DNA from: Motacilla alba alba | Taxonomy: Eukaryota; Chordata; Aves; Passeriformes; Motacillidae | Assembly (NCBI RefSeq): GCF_015832195.1 | Contig: NC_052045.1 | Coordinates: 2,046,001 to 2,110,000, forward strand | Direction of reading: 5' to 3' | Length of the DNA: 64,000 nucleotides | Shown: in pieces, positions 36,263 to 48,331 of the stretch | Position numbering within the stretch: position 1 is the first letter of the stretch | Layout of the letters: every line of letters starts with the position of its first letter | Notes under the pieces: model-generated | What the model saw: only the letters and a program-made list of their open reading frames with translations | What the model was told of the DNA's origin: nothing | The model's database searches: none | Translations under genes and position numbers: made by a program

Positions 36263-37887
36263 TGTAACAAGCAAAAAGGAAATTTACATTTTTTCTTTCT
36301 TTTCTTTATAATGACTTTTTTACAAACAGCTGACCCGTGCAATCTAGTATTAGATCATTTAGTGGAAACTAATTTGCCACTTTGGGGCTGGAGGACCATA
36401 CTTTGCTCAATATCTAGCTCAAAAATCCATGGAAAGTGAATAGATTAATGGCTTTCTAACTGTGTTTTCATTTAAATCTGTTAATTGTTGCCATTCCTAC
36501 AAGTGTCCTTTGTGTTGCAATGCGCAAAAAACAACATTTAAGAGAAATGAGTGCTGTGGGTTTCTCTCTTGAGATGTCCCCAGTCGAGTGGATAATGGTG
36601 CCACATTCCCCTCAGAAGGTCAATGGGGTTGGAATGTTGTGTGGAGCTGGATCACCCAGCAGTGCCTTTCCATTAACTCTCTGCTCCAGCTGCCCTATGT
36701 ACAAATCTTCAAACCAAAGCTGTGGGCATAATTCCTTTTATTGTTTTGGTCAGGGGAAAGGATTTTTGCCTGTAAACATTCCAAAATAACTTGTGTGTGG
36801 CTGCCAAGCAAGTGATCTGTCTGGCATTTGTGAGTTAATGAAAGAGCTGCTTTAGCCTTGGAGCTGGATTTCAAAACACAGAATCTGGAGAGGAATGTTG
36901 CAAATGTAATGTTACCCAAGCCTCTCCTAATGAGAATTTGCATAAAGAATGACCCTGTGGAATTGCAGCAATGGCTGGTGCTGCAGTTTAGCAGAATGGA
37001 ATTGTGTCTCCAGCCCAGAGCAACTTAAAAGTGGGGATTGGAAGGTTTTGGTCTTGGGGGACAAAGTAAGTGCTTTTCACTTGGCCAAGCCATTCAGAGT
37101 AGGCTGAAGTAGCTTCTGTAGGTAGCTGCTAACAGGGAGAAAGGCTGAGGATGCTGGAATATGCCTAATATGGTGAAAAAAGGTCCAGGCTTTGGAGAAA
37201 TAATCACAAGGTGAATGGATTTTTAGGGGACAGTGGTACATATAAATAAAATAATAAAACAGTGTGAAAAGCAAGATCTTATGCTTGAAACTCTCAGTGT
37301 GCCTAGGTGATGACTAATCCAAGTACTATTGGAAATTTACTTCTGAGACTCATGTTGACCATGTTTAACCTGCTGTGGTCACATGGAGAAGCAGAGTGGA
37401 AGATACAGAAAGGGGAGAACAAGGGCTCTCCCAGCTCTCCACAGCTTCCAGATGAACAACTCTCTGATCATAGAGCTCTTCTATAGTTATTGAGAAAGAT
37501 GCACATCAGGAGAATGGTGGTGGTAAGAGAGGAATTGTGCTCTGCAAGCCCTGCATCTTATTTTTGGCAGTGCACAGAATCTGCAGCTCCTTTTAACTGC
37601 ATTAAATGCTTGAAGTTTGAAGGACAGCTCTAGGTTTAATAGTGTTTCACTCCTGTTCCTGCCTTGTCAGCTTATGGAACAACTGTTTGCTAATTGCCTT
37701 AGGAGAAGAGACAAAAATGAAGGCTGGTATAAAATGCAAAGCAGTACCTCAGAGTTCCTGGCTGGAATCTTTCGTGACATATTTGAGTTTCCATCTGTGT
37801 GTTTATTTAATGTAAAACATGAAATGGAAATGTAAGTGTGCCAAAAATAATCCAAAATATCGTTGACAAACTCATCTGGGAGACGTG

Positions 37888-37907
37888 TATATATATATAT
37901 ATATATA
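37888..37907. repeat. (TA)n microsatellite
   Basis: Ten TA units, followed by A-rich and CA-containing sequence. Simple repeat. Confidence 0.9.
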
Positions 37908-38552
37908 AAAATACATAAAATACATACACACACATATATAGATAAATACACACACCAAAGTTCCTGGAGTGGGAATATTTGCTAAGTTAGGAGCTTACAG
38001 TGGTGCTAATTGCAGTGGTCCTGCAATACATCACCATCATTGATGCTGAGAAAATTCTCCCCAGGCACAATGAGGGTTAATGCTCGGCATTGAAACAATT
38101 CATTTATATTTTCTTAGGTCAATTTTATTTCAGCCTGGAAGTAGAATCAAGGTCCAGGTTAGATTTCCTGTGCCATGAGCTGTTTGGAGGAAGATTTATG
38201 AAAATGGCAGCCTTTCAAAAACACACAGCTTGATCAAAAGAGATTTGTTACCTCAGAAAGCTTTGCGAGTAGTGAGTAATTGCCCACCACCCCTCTGAAA
38301 GAGGAAAATGCACATCCTCCTCCTCATAGAAATGAAAAAACCTGGAGATAGAAATGAAGTGATTTCCACTGGGCCATAAACAGGATTGGAATCAGAATTA
38401 CTCCAGAGCAGTTTGTGCTTCCTGCCCGGTGCCTGCAGTCCCAGGCCTGGCTCTCACTGCTGCAATTACTGGCCCTGGGAGCTGTTTCTCCATCAGTGGT
38501 GGTCAGAGTTTACAGCCTCAGCTTATTCAGAAACAAGTTTTGTGCATGAGGT

Positions 38553-38555
<3 letters not shown>

Positions 38556-38588
<33 letters not shown>
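38556..38588. repeat. T33 homopolymer
   Basis: Thirty-three uninterrupted Ts. On the minus strand this could be the poly-A tail of a retrocopy lying at higher coordinates, but the adjacent 100 bases match nothing I recognise and no target duplication was seen. Confidence 0.9.
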
Positions 38589-38591
<3 letters not shown>

Positions 38592-39792
38592 CTGTCCAAC
38601 GTTTCACTTCTGGATATAAATTGTGATTGAATGATTTGGTGCAGAATTGTTTCCAGTGAAAATGTCGCCTCTATAAATTGTTCCAGGAAATATTTCCATT
38701 TCCTTCAGCAAATATCAAGTGTTTCTCTGGTACTTGGGGGAAAAAGTTCTTCATTTCAATGAATATTACTGCTTCAAGCAATTGTGTGCTGTAATACCTT
38801 TTATTTAGCTGACTTGTAAAGGTTGAGGAGAGGATCAGACTTTCATTTCTTTCTGCTTCTGCTGAAGTCAAAAGTGATATTTTCACCAATGTTAAGGGAA
38901 AAAGGTTTTGATCCAGACTGAAATCAGGGGTCTACACCTGCAAATGTTCAATTCAGAGGAATTCTGCCAGCAGCTGGAATGCTGAAATCCTGGGGTTCCT
39001 TGATTCCTGTGACCCAGCTAATCAGCCCTTGCCTGAGATGAATAAGGCATGAAAATAGCACCTGGCCTTCATGTCTTCCTCAAGGTTCTCACACAGAGCC
39101 ACTAAAGAGATCAAATAAACAGTTTTGGGAAGCTGCGAGATGATTCAGTGGCTACTCTCTTTGAGCCATGCCAAAATGGAGCTGCTCGTGCACCTTAATT
39201 ATCTCTGTTTTTGATGGATGCAGACCTTAAGCAACACCTTCTGTGAGGAACTTTGAGCAGCACGAGGCTCACCAGAGCTTGCCTCTGGCAGGAGAAGGTT
39301 TATAGCTGCTTCTCAGCATATTTGAAAGAAGATTATTGCTGCTGACGCATTGCAAAAAGGTAACATTTGTGTGCATCAGTGACTTAATTGCTTTCTATTG
39401 TACCACATCCCATAAAATGACAAACCTCATCAATAAAAAAATGCAGTAAAGGAGGTACTTTGGGATTTGTCTAGCTGTGGGGAACTGGAGGTACTTAATA
39501 ATGTTGAGTAGCTATTTCCAGTGGCAGGTAGGAGGAGTTGCTGCTTCCTAATGGAAAACTGCAGATTGTGCATGATTTTTTAATGCTTTTTTTCCTTGTT
39601 TTCTAATTTCCCAGATAAAGAAAGAAATCAGTCATGACACCATTAAAAAAAAAAATGTATTGAGAAGCAAGCAAATAAAAGACAAATTCTGGGGGGGTGG
39701 AAGAGAATTTTTGAAAAATTAACATGAAATTTTGTCTAAGCAGAATTTTGGGAGGGGAGGGGGAACTCTAACGGCAGAGAGTTAAATCATGA

Positions 39793-39826
39793 GAGATTTA
39801 AACCCGTAAGAGATTTAAGCCTGTAA
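39793..39826. repeat. 17-bp tandem duplication
   Basis: GAGATTTAAACCCGTAA is followed directly by GAGATTTAAGCCTGTAA, differing at two positions. A more decayed copy may precede it. It looks like a slippage product. Confidence 0.85.
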
Positions 39827-40692
39827 ATCACAGGAAAGTCAAAGCCTTAAGAGACAGAAGGAAGGAGCAGTCCCAGGTGAGGGCTGGTGCTTGCCAGGTG
39901 AGCCTGGAGCTGAAGGCACTTGGCACAGATGGGATGGGAGGGGTTAACACCACTCTGCTCGCTGGCACTTCAACTGCCTTGGTGATCTTGTTAACAGCTT
40001 TAATTGATTCTTTTTCCAATTTCTACAAACACAGTGCTGTCACTTCTCCTCAGCTGTGGCAAAATGGCACAGGTAGTCCAGCCTGGGGGAAGGCTCAGCA
40101 AGGGCACAGAGCAAAATGTGTTTCCATGACCTGTGACTTCCTTTTTTTTTTATTCCTTTTAGCAAATCCAAGAACAAATACAATTTTCTGTTGAAGTGCT
40201 GTTAAACACACCTACCAAGTGTGCAGCAGTGCTTCATTCTGGAGGGGTAGAACATAAAACAGAATGAAGAAAATAGAATAAATTATGACCAGTTTCATTT
40301 AAAGATTGTTTATGGTTCTAATTACCTTAGATATAATTACTCATATTCTTTTCAACATTGATAGGAATAATCCTGTTTATTGAAGCTTCTGTTCTGATGC
40401 CTGTAAATATGCAGCTATGACCTAATTCCACCACAAATAAAGAATTCTTAATGCTACATTTTTTCCTGCTACAATTAGGGATTTTTTTGAACTGTAGAAT
40501 CCATTTCTCTGAATAAGACTTACACAATTTTGCTTTCCTAGTAATGTTGTTCCTGCTAAAGGAAAGTATCAGGTGTTCAGGAATGTTCTTTTTTCTCTAA
40601 TCTGGACAGAAAACAATGGAAAGAATCAGAGAATTGGGGGGGAAATGGAGCATTTGTATTATTTATCTACTAACAAGTGTCTCTGCATTTAG

Positions 40693-40762
40693 GACAGGAA
40701 CTCCTTTGGGCATACATTTAATAGATGAAGAAGAACTCACTTTGGAGTGGATAGACTTCGAG
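40693..40762 (+). CDS. Candidate 70-nt coding exon, gene not recognised
   Basis: The acceptor TGTCTCTGCATTTAG and the donor TTCGAG/gtacgt bracket 70 nt with one open frame. It begins with one base completing an upstream codon and ends on a codon boundary. The peptide reads TGTPLGIHLIDEEEL then TLEWIDFE, with good codon-like composition and an acidic middle. The ending IDFE followed by G at the start of the next exon resembles EF-hand-type or helical-domain text, but I cannot assign a family. The exit phase (0) matches the entry of the exon at 44104. An alternative acceptor six bases downstream (GGACAG) would drop two codons in frame. Together with 44104 and 57899 this is the best coding evidence in the window. 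Confidence 0.55.
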
Positions 40763-43700
40763 GTACGTGTCCTGTACCTTTAACCTTTCTTTGTTAAAGC
40801 AAAATTAATCTTTCCTCCTTCAATTTTAGCCAAAGGTTACTGTCTGTACCACGGCAGAAGCGTGATGAAAAGTAGAAAAGGCAACAAAAAGGGATATTGG
40901 GAAAGCAGGCAAGATTGAAACCCAGCAAGAGTGCTGCAGGTGTTTGACTCTGCTGTTTGGCTCCAGAGGTGACCCATCCCTGTGCATTTCTATAAATTCT
41001 GCAATATCCTGGCCTGGGTTCTTCCGTGAATATGTGGAGGCAGAGGCAGGGGGAGCCGCCCCAGTGCTCACTCTGTCTGTCCAGCACTTGGGGGTCGTGT
41101 TCTCCTCCCTTTTGGAGAGGTTTCTTTGAGCCAAGCAGGCTCCTCCTGCTGCTGTTCCCAGATTTCCTCTGCTCTGATGTGGGCGGCTTTGAAGTTTGTG
41201 TTTTACCAGTGAGTGGGTTACAAATTGACCTACACTTTCACTGAACAGCAAAAAAAAAAACCCTGTTGATATTACATTGTCATGGGGCAGATATGAAAGC
41301 TGCTGTTGGAGTTAGAATCCATAGCATTCAATGATTCTGCATGTTGATTAATTCTGTTTATCTGATAATGCCTCTGGATTTCAGAGAGAATTATGTCTTC
41401 ATTTAAGTTTGTCTGAAATACTGAGACTTTATGCATGTTATAACAGATAATTAATGGGAAGAGTTGCTCATTGTTTTCTTGCTGCTTGCAAGCTTCACTG
41501 TACCAATTGCTATTTTACCAGACTTCTACAAATATTAAAAGGTTGTTCTTTTTTTTCCCTGAAAACACATTTTTTGATTACATTAATTTCTGGGTATATT
41601 GTCAAATCCTCTGCTACTTTTGTGGTGATTATTAGCAGTAGGATTTCTTTTGGATGCAAAATAACTTTCAAATGTGTGACTTTTTAGGTGGCAGACAATG
41701 CTTTTCTGGCTGCCTCCTGTTGCTCTGAATTAACTTCAAATTTTTAAATCAAGGACTTTAGGAAGGCTGCCCTTACATAAAGTAATCACTGATGAAACTA
41801 CCATTGATTAACTGTTGGGCTTTCATTGATTGCACATTTTCAGTTCCACAGGAAGATTTCAAACTTTATTTGTGTAGTATTTCTAAGCCATAAAAGAGCA
41901 TTTTTTGTGTATTGTATGCATTATGGCATTATTGTCAGATGTAAATCAGGAAGAGGGAAGAAATTTTCTTCCCTTGAAGTGCCAGGAATTTTTTTATATA
42001 CTTTGTTCCAGATTTGCTGGAATAAGTTTTTTATGCCACCCTCCTGAAATGGAAGCATTCAGCTGGGTGCTGCTGGTCTCTGCCATCTGGAAGGCAGCAA
42101 GGAAGTTTAAATAAGTGCAGGGGAACCTCTGAACTCATATCCTTTTCAGGTGAAGCTACAGGTGATGCAGAAACCTTCAAGATCCTCTTATCAGCTGCCA
42201 GCCCAGCTCCAGCCCATCCCAGAGCCACATCCAGGGTCTCCTCTCCAGGCCCTCCTGGGAGGAGCTTTCCTCTGCATCTCTTGCTGTCCAGAATGATTTC
42301 AGGTGGATGTCAGCTTGTCCTTTGAGAAGCCTCAGCACTGCTGTGTGGAGAGAAGCAAGCAGCTGACCCTTCATACCATCATTTTCACAATTACCTCGTC
42401 AAGGTTAAGCCAAGGAGTCCCCTTTAGCTCACACCTCCCACATCTGGAGTGCAGCTGGCTTTTTCTGCGCTTTTGAGTCCCGGGCATCATTTTCCTCAGC
42501 TCTTTGATTCAGGTAATCATTTTGCAGCCTCCCAGCCATATCCTTGGCTCTTTGCAAACTCCTGCTCCAACAGAAGGCCAAGATGATTCTTTCCAAAGGA
42601 GCAGAGCAGGTTGTGTCACTAATAAATGCAGGATTCATGCTAATGCTGACAAATACCGATGGGGAGTGGGGTCTTGTGTTCCACCCTGGACTTGCAGAAC
42701 TGAACTTGGTTTGTGCCACTTCGTTTTCTTCACTTTGGTTACAGAAATTCTGCTGGCTTTTTGGGATTAAGCCTGTCCTGTGGGTGTGAGCAGAGCTCTC
42801 CAGTGTGCCCATTGCTTGGAATTAGGTCTTGCAGCCAGGCTGCCTCATTGGTACTGGTTGAAATTCCACCTCGTGTACCACCATCCACAAATACTACAGT
42901 ATACTTTTTTTTTTTTTTTAAATATTTATCAAATTTCCATCTTCTTCGCCTTTCTGCTTTTCTTTTCAGAAGCTGGGCTGTTCTCACAGCAGACCAGGAG
43001 CAGTTACCAGGTGCCTGCAGCTGAAGAACATTCCAGCACGTTCAGGAATGCACTGGAAGGGTATCGTGGCAATTTGGATGTGCAGGATGCACTCTGGGTG
43101 TATTTCTGCAGGAAATTGAGAAAGAGTGGCTTTGACCAGCACTTGATCACATTTCTGCTGTTTGTGGGGATTCTATTCCCCTGTGGCTTTCTTTGGGTGG
43201 GGTTTTTGGTTTTCCTCTCAGGCAGGGACATAGCACCAGTTTTCAGAAAATATTGAATGAAAATTAGCAAATGAAAGCTCCAGGTAATTCACAGCATCGT
43301 CATACTGAGATCACATTTGGGTGATTTGGAGGTTTCAGATGGGTGATTTTTGGGGGTGATGGTGACAGGAACGTGTGTTCCTTGGGCTGTTGTGTGATGC
43401 TCCCCTGAGCTGATAAAGGGAGACAAAATGGGGTGGCAGAGGTGGATTAGCCCAGGGAACAGTGCCACACACAGCACTGAGAAGGCACAAGTACAGTTTG
43501 TTTGGGGTTTGTGTTTTTTCCCCTAAGAAAAGCAAGGAAAACAGTGAAGTTACAGGGAAGCAAATAGAGGTGTTGGTTTGCAGAAGCTGAATAAATAATG
43601 AGCAGCTCCCAGCTGCGCAGATTTTATTATGGAAAGAACAGATTTTGTATTATTGGGTTGGCTTCAACCCTTTTGTTTCATAATTTATGACAGAACTTTA

Positions 43701-44103
43701 TAGTTAACACTTGTATAAGGGAAAGAGTGGCAGAGATTTATGACTTTCAAAACCACTTAACGTATTTTGGCAAATAGTGTGGAGCAACTATCATTTCAAA
43801 TAATGAAGATACTTAAATAAGGTAATAGATTATGCCTGTTATCATGTTACTGCATATATTTTGCCCAGCAAAGTTGACATGAAATGACAATTTTATTGTA
43901 ATCTTCTTCACAAAATTTTATTGCTGTAATTTGTAGCATGGTTATAAACTTCTGACTGCGATAGAAAAAAAAAAGATGCTGGGAGAAACTTTTAAAATCA
44001 AATAGAACTGAGCCTGTTTGCATATATAAAATTATGGTCATATTTTACAACTTTTCTTTATTTGAACATATTGGCTTTGGCAGATTGTTAATTTTGCTTT
44101 TAG
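40763..44103. other. Candidate intron of about 3.3 kb
   Basis: No further supported exon. The sequence is unique, moderately AT-rich, with a T-run near 42906 and short overlapping open frames in the GC-richer part at 40.9-43.5 kb that resemble no known protein. I see nothing else in it. Confidence 0.5.
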
Positions 44104-44172
44104 GGTGTGCAATCAAAGTTTAAAAATGTTTTTATTGAAGCTGTTAGAACCAGAATCTGCTACATGGGGCTG
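44104..44172 (+). CDS. Candidate 69-nt coding exon, gene not recognised
   Basis: An acceptor with a T-rich tract (GTTAATTTTGCTTTTAG) and a near-perfect donor (GGGCTG/gtaagtc) bracket exactly 23 codons in phase 0 at both ends: GVQSKFKNVFIEAVRTRI then CYMGL. The segment is AT-rich yet open, and the peptide looks like an amphipathic helix. It joins in frame to the exon at 40693 (giving IDFE-GVQSKF) and to phase-0 candidates downstream. No family or catalytic motif is recognised. Confidence 0.55.
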
Positions 44173-47100
44173 GTAAGTCACGTTTCTTCTTCTCAAAGTA
44201 GTTACAGTCCAGAGCTGAATTGCTAAATAATATGAGAGGTTTCTAAATAGAGCAGTGATTTTATTATTCAAATATATGTGGGAGAAAGCTTAAAATGGAG
44301 AGATTATACCTTGCCAAGTGCACTTACAGAAGAGAGACATTAATTATCTCTCATAAATTGTCTCTGATTTCTCAAATCTAGCAACTTTAAAACAAAAAAG
44401 TCTGACATAAGCAGTGACTGTGCAGCATTTAATTGTTAGTTTCATAAAATATGTGGGAGGCAAAGGAAAAATTGGGCAGAAATACAGAGAGAGGACATGG
44501 CCTTGAATACCTGAATCCTTTGTTTCACTTATTTCAAAGTATATTTATAGCACAGTCTGCAGTCAGTAACAACAAATGTACTCTGTGAGAGAGCATTTGG
44601 AATTAATTGCATTAAATAATTACTGTTATATTCCGAATCATGAATTCTTAACCAAGTAACCTGCTTGTATGCAATGATGCTCAAGGACTTAACATATATA
44701 TTCTTAGTTCTCTCAATCTAAAGAATTCTTTAGCATTCTACAGTACTTAGCGAAGCCTTTTCAGAGTGATGCCTATTAAAAATAAATGTTAATGTTTCAG
44801 GAAAGTGTAGATGTTTAAAGGTGATTCATGGTTTCTTTTATAAAAATGAGAATTGTGTACTGCAGGACGAGTTCAGGAAGTATGAAAGCACTTTACAAAG
44901 GAAAGAGATTGAGTTTGGTGTAAAATATTAAAGCTTTCTACTGACAGATCTGTTTTTATTTAAATTTTTATTGAATTTTTTCTTTGAAGTAACAACAAGA
45001 GACACATTCTGTTGGCAGATAAACGATGCTGTGCTGAATGAGTGGCTACTTAACCCTAGAACTGTCAGGCACCATTATTCTCAATGTCAAGGAGCTGGAA
45101 AGCTTCGTGCAATGTTTTCTGTTCTTCAAATTAAATTGGTCAAATTTCTGTTCTTTTGTACATTTCCATGCCACAGCTACGTGTGATATCTAGACTGGCC
45201 CAGCAGGGATTGCTGAATTTGGCTCTAGACTTGCTTACAACATGAGGCCAAATTATGCTTCAGGTTATCTTGAAAGCTCAAGCAGCAGCGCCTGAAGCAC
45301 TGATGTTGTTCTCCTTCTGCTCTGAGCTTTAAACTCTCCTGATATCTGAAGCAGCCATGCTATTGTCCTAATTAGTAAATATAACCATGGGAACACCTCT
45401 CAAGAGCACGGAGTGTGATTCTATGAGTGCAGGACTGTGCAATAAGTGAGATTCTACTTCCAGGGTTGATATTTACCTGTTAAAATTGGGGATATATCAG
45501 TGTTTTAAATTAGGGGTGGGAATTATGTACATTTCTGGTGATCGCTGTCACAAAAATGGGTGTAGTCCTTTGGTATTGACAAATATTTCAGTGCTGGTAT
45601 TCAGGTGTGTATCATGGGAACCTTCATGAGGATTACTCAGTTTAAAGTCATTTAGTATATCCTTGGTTGATGGTTATGATAGTTCATTCTAGCAATCATT
45701 CTCCTCCTTTATTTGCTGTTCACTCACACTTGGCAGGCATTCCACTCATGCTTTGAGGCTCAAGAACACAGTTCTTACACCCTGCAGTTCCGTGGTTATC
45801 TTCTAATCTATCCTTAAAATCCTGACCAAAGGCCCTGCATGGATCCTTGTGATTAATTCTAACATGTTCTCTTCATTAGCTCACACCCTTCATTTGCTTC
45901 CCAAGAAGAAAACTCATCACATCAGTGAAATTATGAAGGAGGGTGAGTTTTAGGACCTTGAGAAATGAAGACAGAGATGTGGGAACCGCCATTGGAGCAA
46001 TCCCTGTCGGCTTCATCACCAATTTCCCTTCCAGTGGCACAGAGTGCTGATGACTGAATTCCTTGGTTGCAAACCCCAGTGGGATGTGTTTGATCTGAGA
46101 ATTATTCCACAAGGGATTGTGCTCAGGTAACAGGTGTGATGGGGTGGTGGGAGCACCAGTGGGTTTATGGTGTGGAGATTGGTGGCAATGGCCACAAAGT
46201 TCCAAAACTGATGAGGAGAGGCTCCTGCACCAAGTCAGTCCCTTCCCATTCTCCATTCCTGATTTACTCTTTTTAAAATATAATTATAAAACTGGTGGGG
46301 AAAGACTAATTAATGACAAGTAGTTATTTCAACCATCGTACCACTCGAAGCGGGGACAGAATTTTCCCTGCTGCATTTTCAAAAGATCTGATTTACCCTG
46401 CAAAATGGTGAAATGCTCTGCAAAGGCTGCAAAGGCAGAGTTGTGGTAGTTGAGTGTTGTGCCTGAACAGCAGGAAAGGAGAAAACAGGTGCTAAACAGC
46501 AACAATTAGCATATGTATACCAACTGATGAGGTGTTAAACACAGCCTCATGCAGAGGTGTCAAAACCCTGGCCAAGGGATCTGTTAGAACCTGTTATGTG
46601 AAATAATACAGATGATATAAACCGCAATGGAACATAAAGGGCTTCAAACACCAAATGTCCTGGTCACAATCACAGCAACTCATTTAGCTGGGCATGTGTT
46701 TTCAGGAGATTTGCAGGGTGTGTGCATTCAGAACCAATGCTTTTCTCATGAAATGATAAACGAGTGGTAAATTATCAGATAATTTTGTAATTATTTCAAA
46801 ACAAATGATTGCTTCTTTTCTGCTTTTCCAGTGTAGCCTTAAAATTCGATGTCGTATTTTCTCTTGTCACTTCTATCACTTATCGTGTGTTTCTTTTTTT
46901 GCTTTGCTTGCAGTGAAAGCTGGAATGTAAGATTTAGTGTTCTTAGTTTAAATTGTTGTCATGGTCTGCTGCTTTTCCCACTCTGAAATTATCGGGTTCT
47001 ATTCGAGACTGATCTTCTCTTTCATTTTTATGCCATATATTCTTTATGATCATTTAATGAATGCACTTAACAGTAATACATGGGAATCTGATAATCATGC

Positions 47101-48208
47101 ATCTTTCATGATTTTTTCCCTTCAACTTTTGCTCTGCATTTCATGCCCCAGGCATGGCTTGAACTTTTTTCCTGCCTATTATCAATATAACCTTCATTGT
47201 CTCAATTTTCACATTGTTGTCTTCAGGAAAACTGAAGGATACACTCCCCAGTAGCAGAGCTGGCTACTTCTGACTGTTAGCATTTATTCTTTGTATTATC
47301 CAACTATTTCCAATTACAATAGAGTAAAAAAGTGTTATTAAAATAAGATACTGCTTTCATTTTTTGCCTCTCTTCCTTTCCCTATTTTTTATTTGGTAGT
47401 TTTCTGAAAACTGGAAGAGTTAGAAACTGCCAGTCACCCAGAAGATGACGCTGGGTGTTACTAAGAGAACTGTTCTCACAGCTAGACACTGCATTAAACT
47501 CTTCTTCTTCCCAGCCCTCACTTGACAGTAGCCCCTTGCATGAGAGCCAACCACCCTTAATCACCCACTTTTTTACTACTGTTACAAAAATAAATGTTCG
47601 TAAAAAAAAACTGTTCTGGAAAAAATTTGTGAGTGTCTCTTGAAAAACAATCAACTGTCTAAATGTGAAGACCAGTCTGTAAAATGGTCCTGTCCCGTCT
47701 GATCTTGCCTGACCCTGCTTTGTGCCCCGGTGAAGATTCCCAGCAGATTCTGGTGATAATCTCAGTGTTTTCTTGCCCCGGGGTGGCTTTTCTGCCAGTT
47801 TGACTTCTCAGCATTTTGAAGATGTTCCCAAAGCTGGATAGCACGAGGTAGGCTGAGGAGTGGAAGGCTCCCTGTGAGAGCTGTGGGATTCAGGATCAAA
47901 TGCATTCTCCAGCCTATTGGCAGCTGCACTCTAATCTCACGATAAAATATTACAGTTACCACTGCAGTAAATGAGAGTATAATAAAGTTTAGAAGTAGGA
48001 ATGCTACACTGCTCAGCACAGTTCTTCTCCACCCTAAATGGCAAGCAAATATTCTTCATTATCTTCTTTGTTTTCATCACATTTTGTGTGTTTCAACCAG
48101 CTCCTTGCCAAGAGGCTGGTTCTGGTGGTGCTGGTCACACCTGTAGCTCACTGATTTTTACACAGGGACTGAGGCAATGTTATTTTTTCACTGACTGATT
48201 GTTCCCAG

Positions 48209-48331
48209 TTGGCAGCAGTACCAGAAACTTTCAAGCACCACCTCCTGCCCATTTGCTCAGCCACAGCAAGAAGGGATTTCAGGGCAGACTCAGATGCAGC
48301 TCTGCAGACCTTGCCACCCTTGAGGCTCACG
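48209..48331 (+). CDS. Exon-like segment, phase-compatible with the chain
   Basis: A strong acceptor (CTGACTGATTGTTCCCAG) and a strong donor (CTCACG/gtgagt) bracket 123 nt. Frame 1 is fully open and phase 0 at both ends, so it could insert between 44104 and 57899 without breaking the frame. The peptide begins LAAVPETFKHHLLPICSATA. A second frame is also fully open, so openness carries little weight, and the composition is less protein-like than its neighbours. It could be an alternative cassette exon or a coincidence. Confidence 0.25.

Larger units (their letters stand above)
14786..40692. other. Candidate intron of about 26 kb, mostly unique AT-rich DNA
   Basis: If the exons at 14690 and 40693 belong together, this is the intron between them. 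It contains a TTTA microsatellite and an LTR-like block (16.7-17.1 kb), a 22-bp tandem repeat (18.4 kb), a GC-rich patch (19.9-20.3 kb) with overlapping open frames on both strands, a CR1-like scrap (27.6 kb), a double hairpin (30.3 kb), a palindrome/octamer cluster (32.65 kb), a 320-bp TTTCC array (33.9-34.3 kb), a CR1 tail (36.1 kb) and T33 (38.6 kb). Three exon-like segments inside (29512, 31331, 32887) do not jointly fit the phase chain. No other gene is supported. Confidence 0.5.

Noticed and set aside
44878..44940. Open 21-codon segment after TACTGCAG ending in a stop, as a possible last exon
   Set aside because: There is no pyrimidine tract worth the name before it, no nearby clear polyadenylation signal, and accepting it would exclude the better exon at 57899.
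46914..46926. A 13-nt microexon-like segment between a strong pyrimidine acceptor and GAAT/gtaaga
   Set aside because: Thirteen bases would shift the frame, and in phase 0 it begins with TGA. Nothing else supports it.
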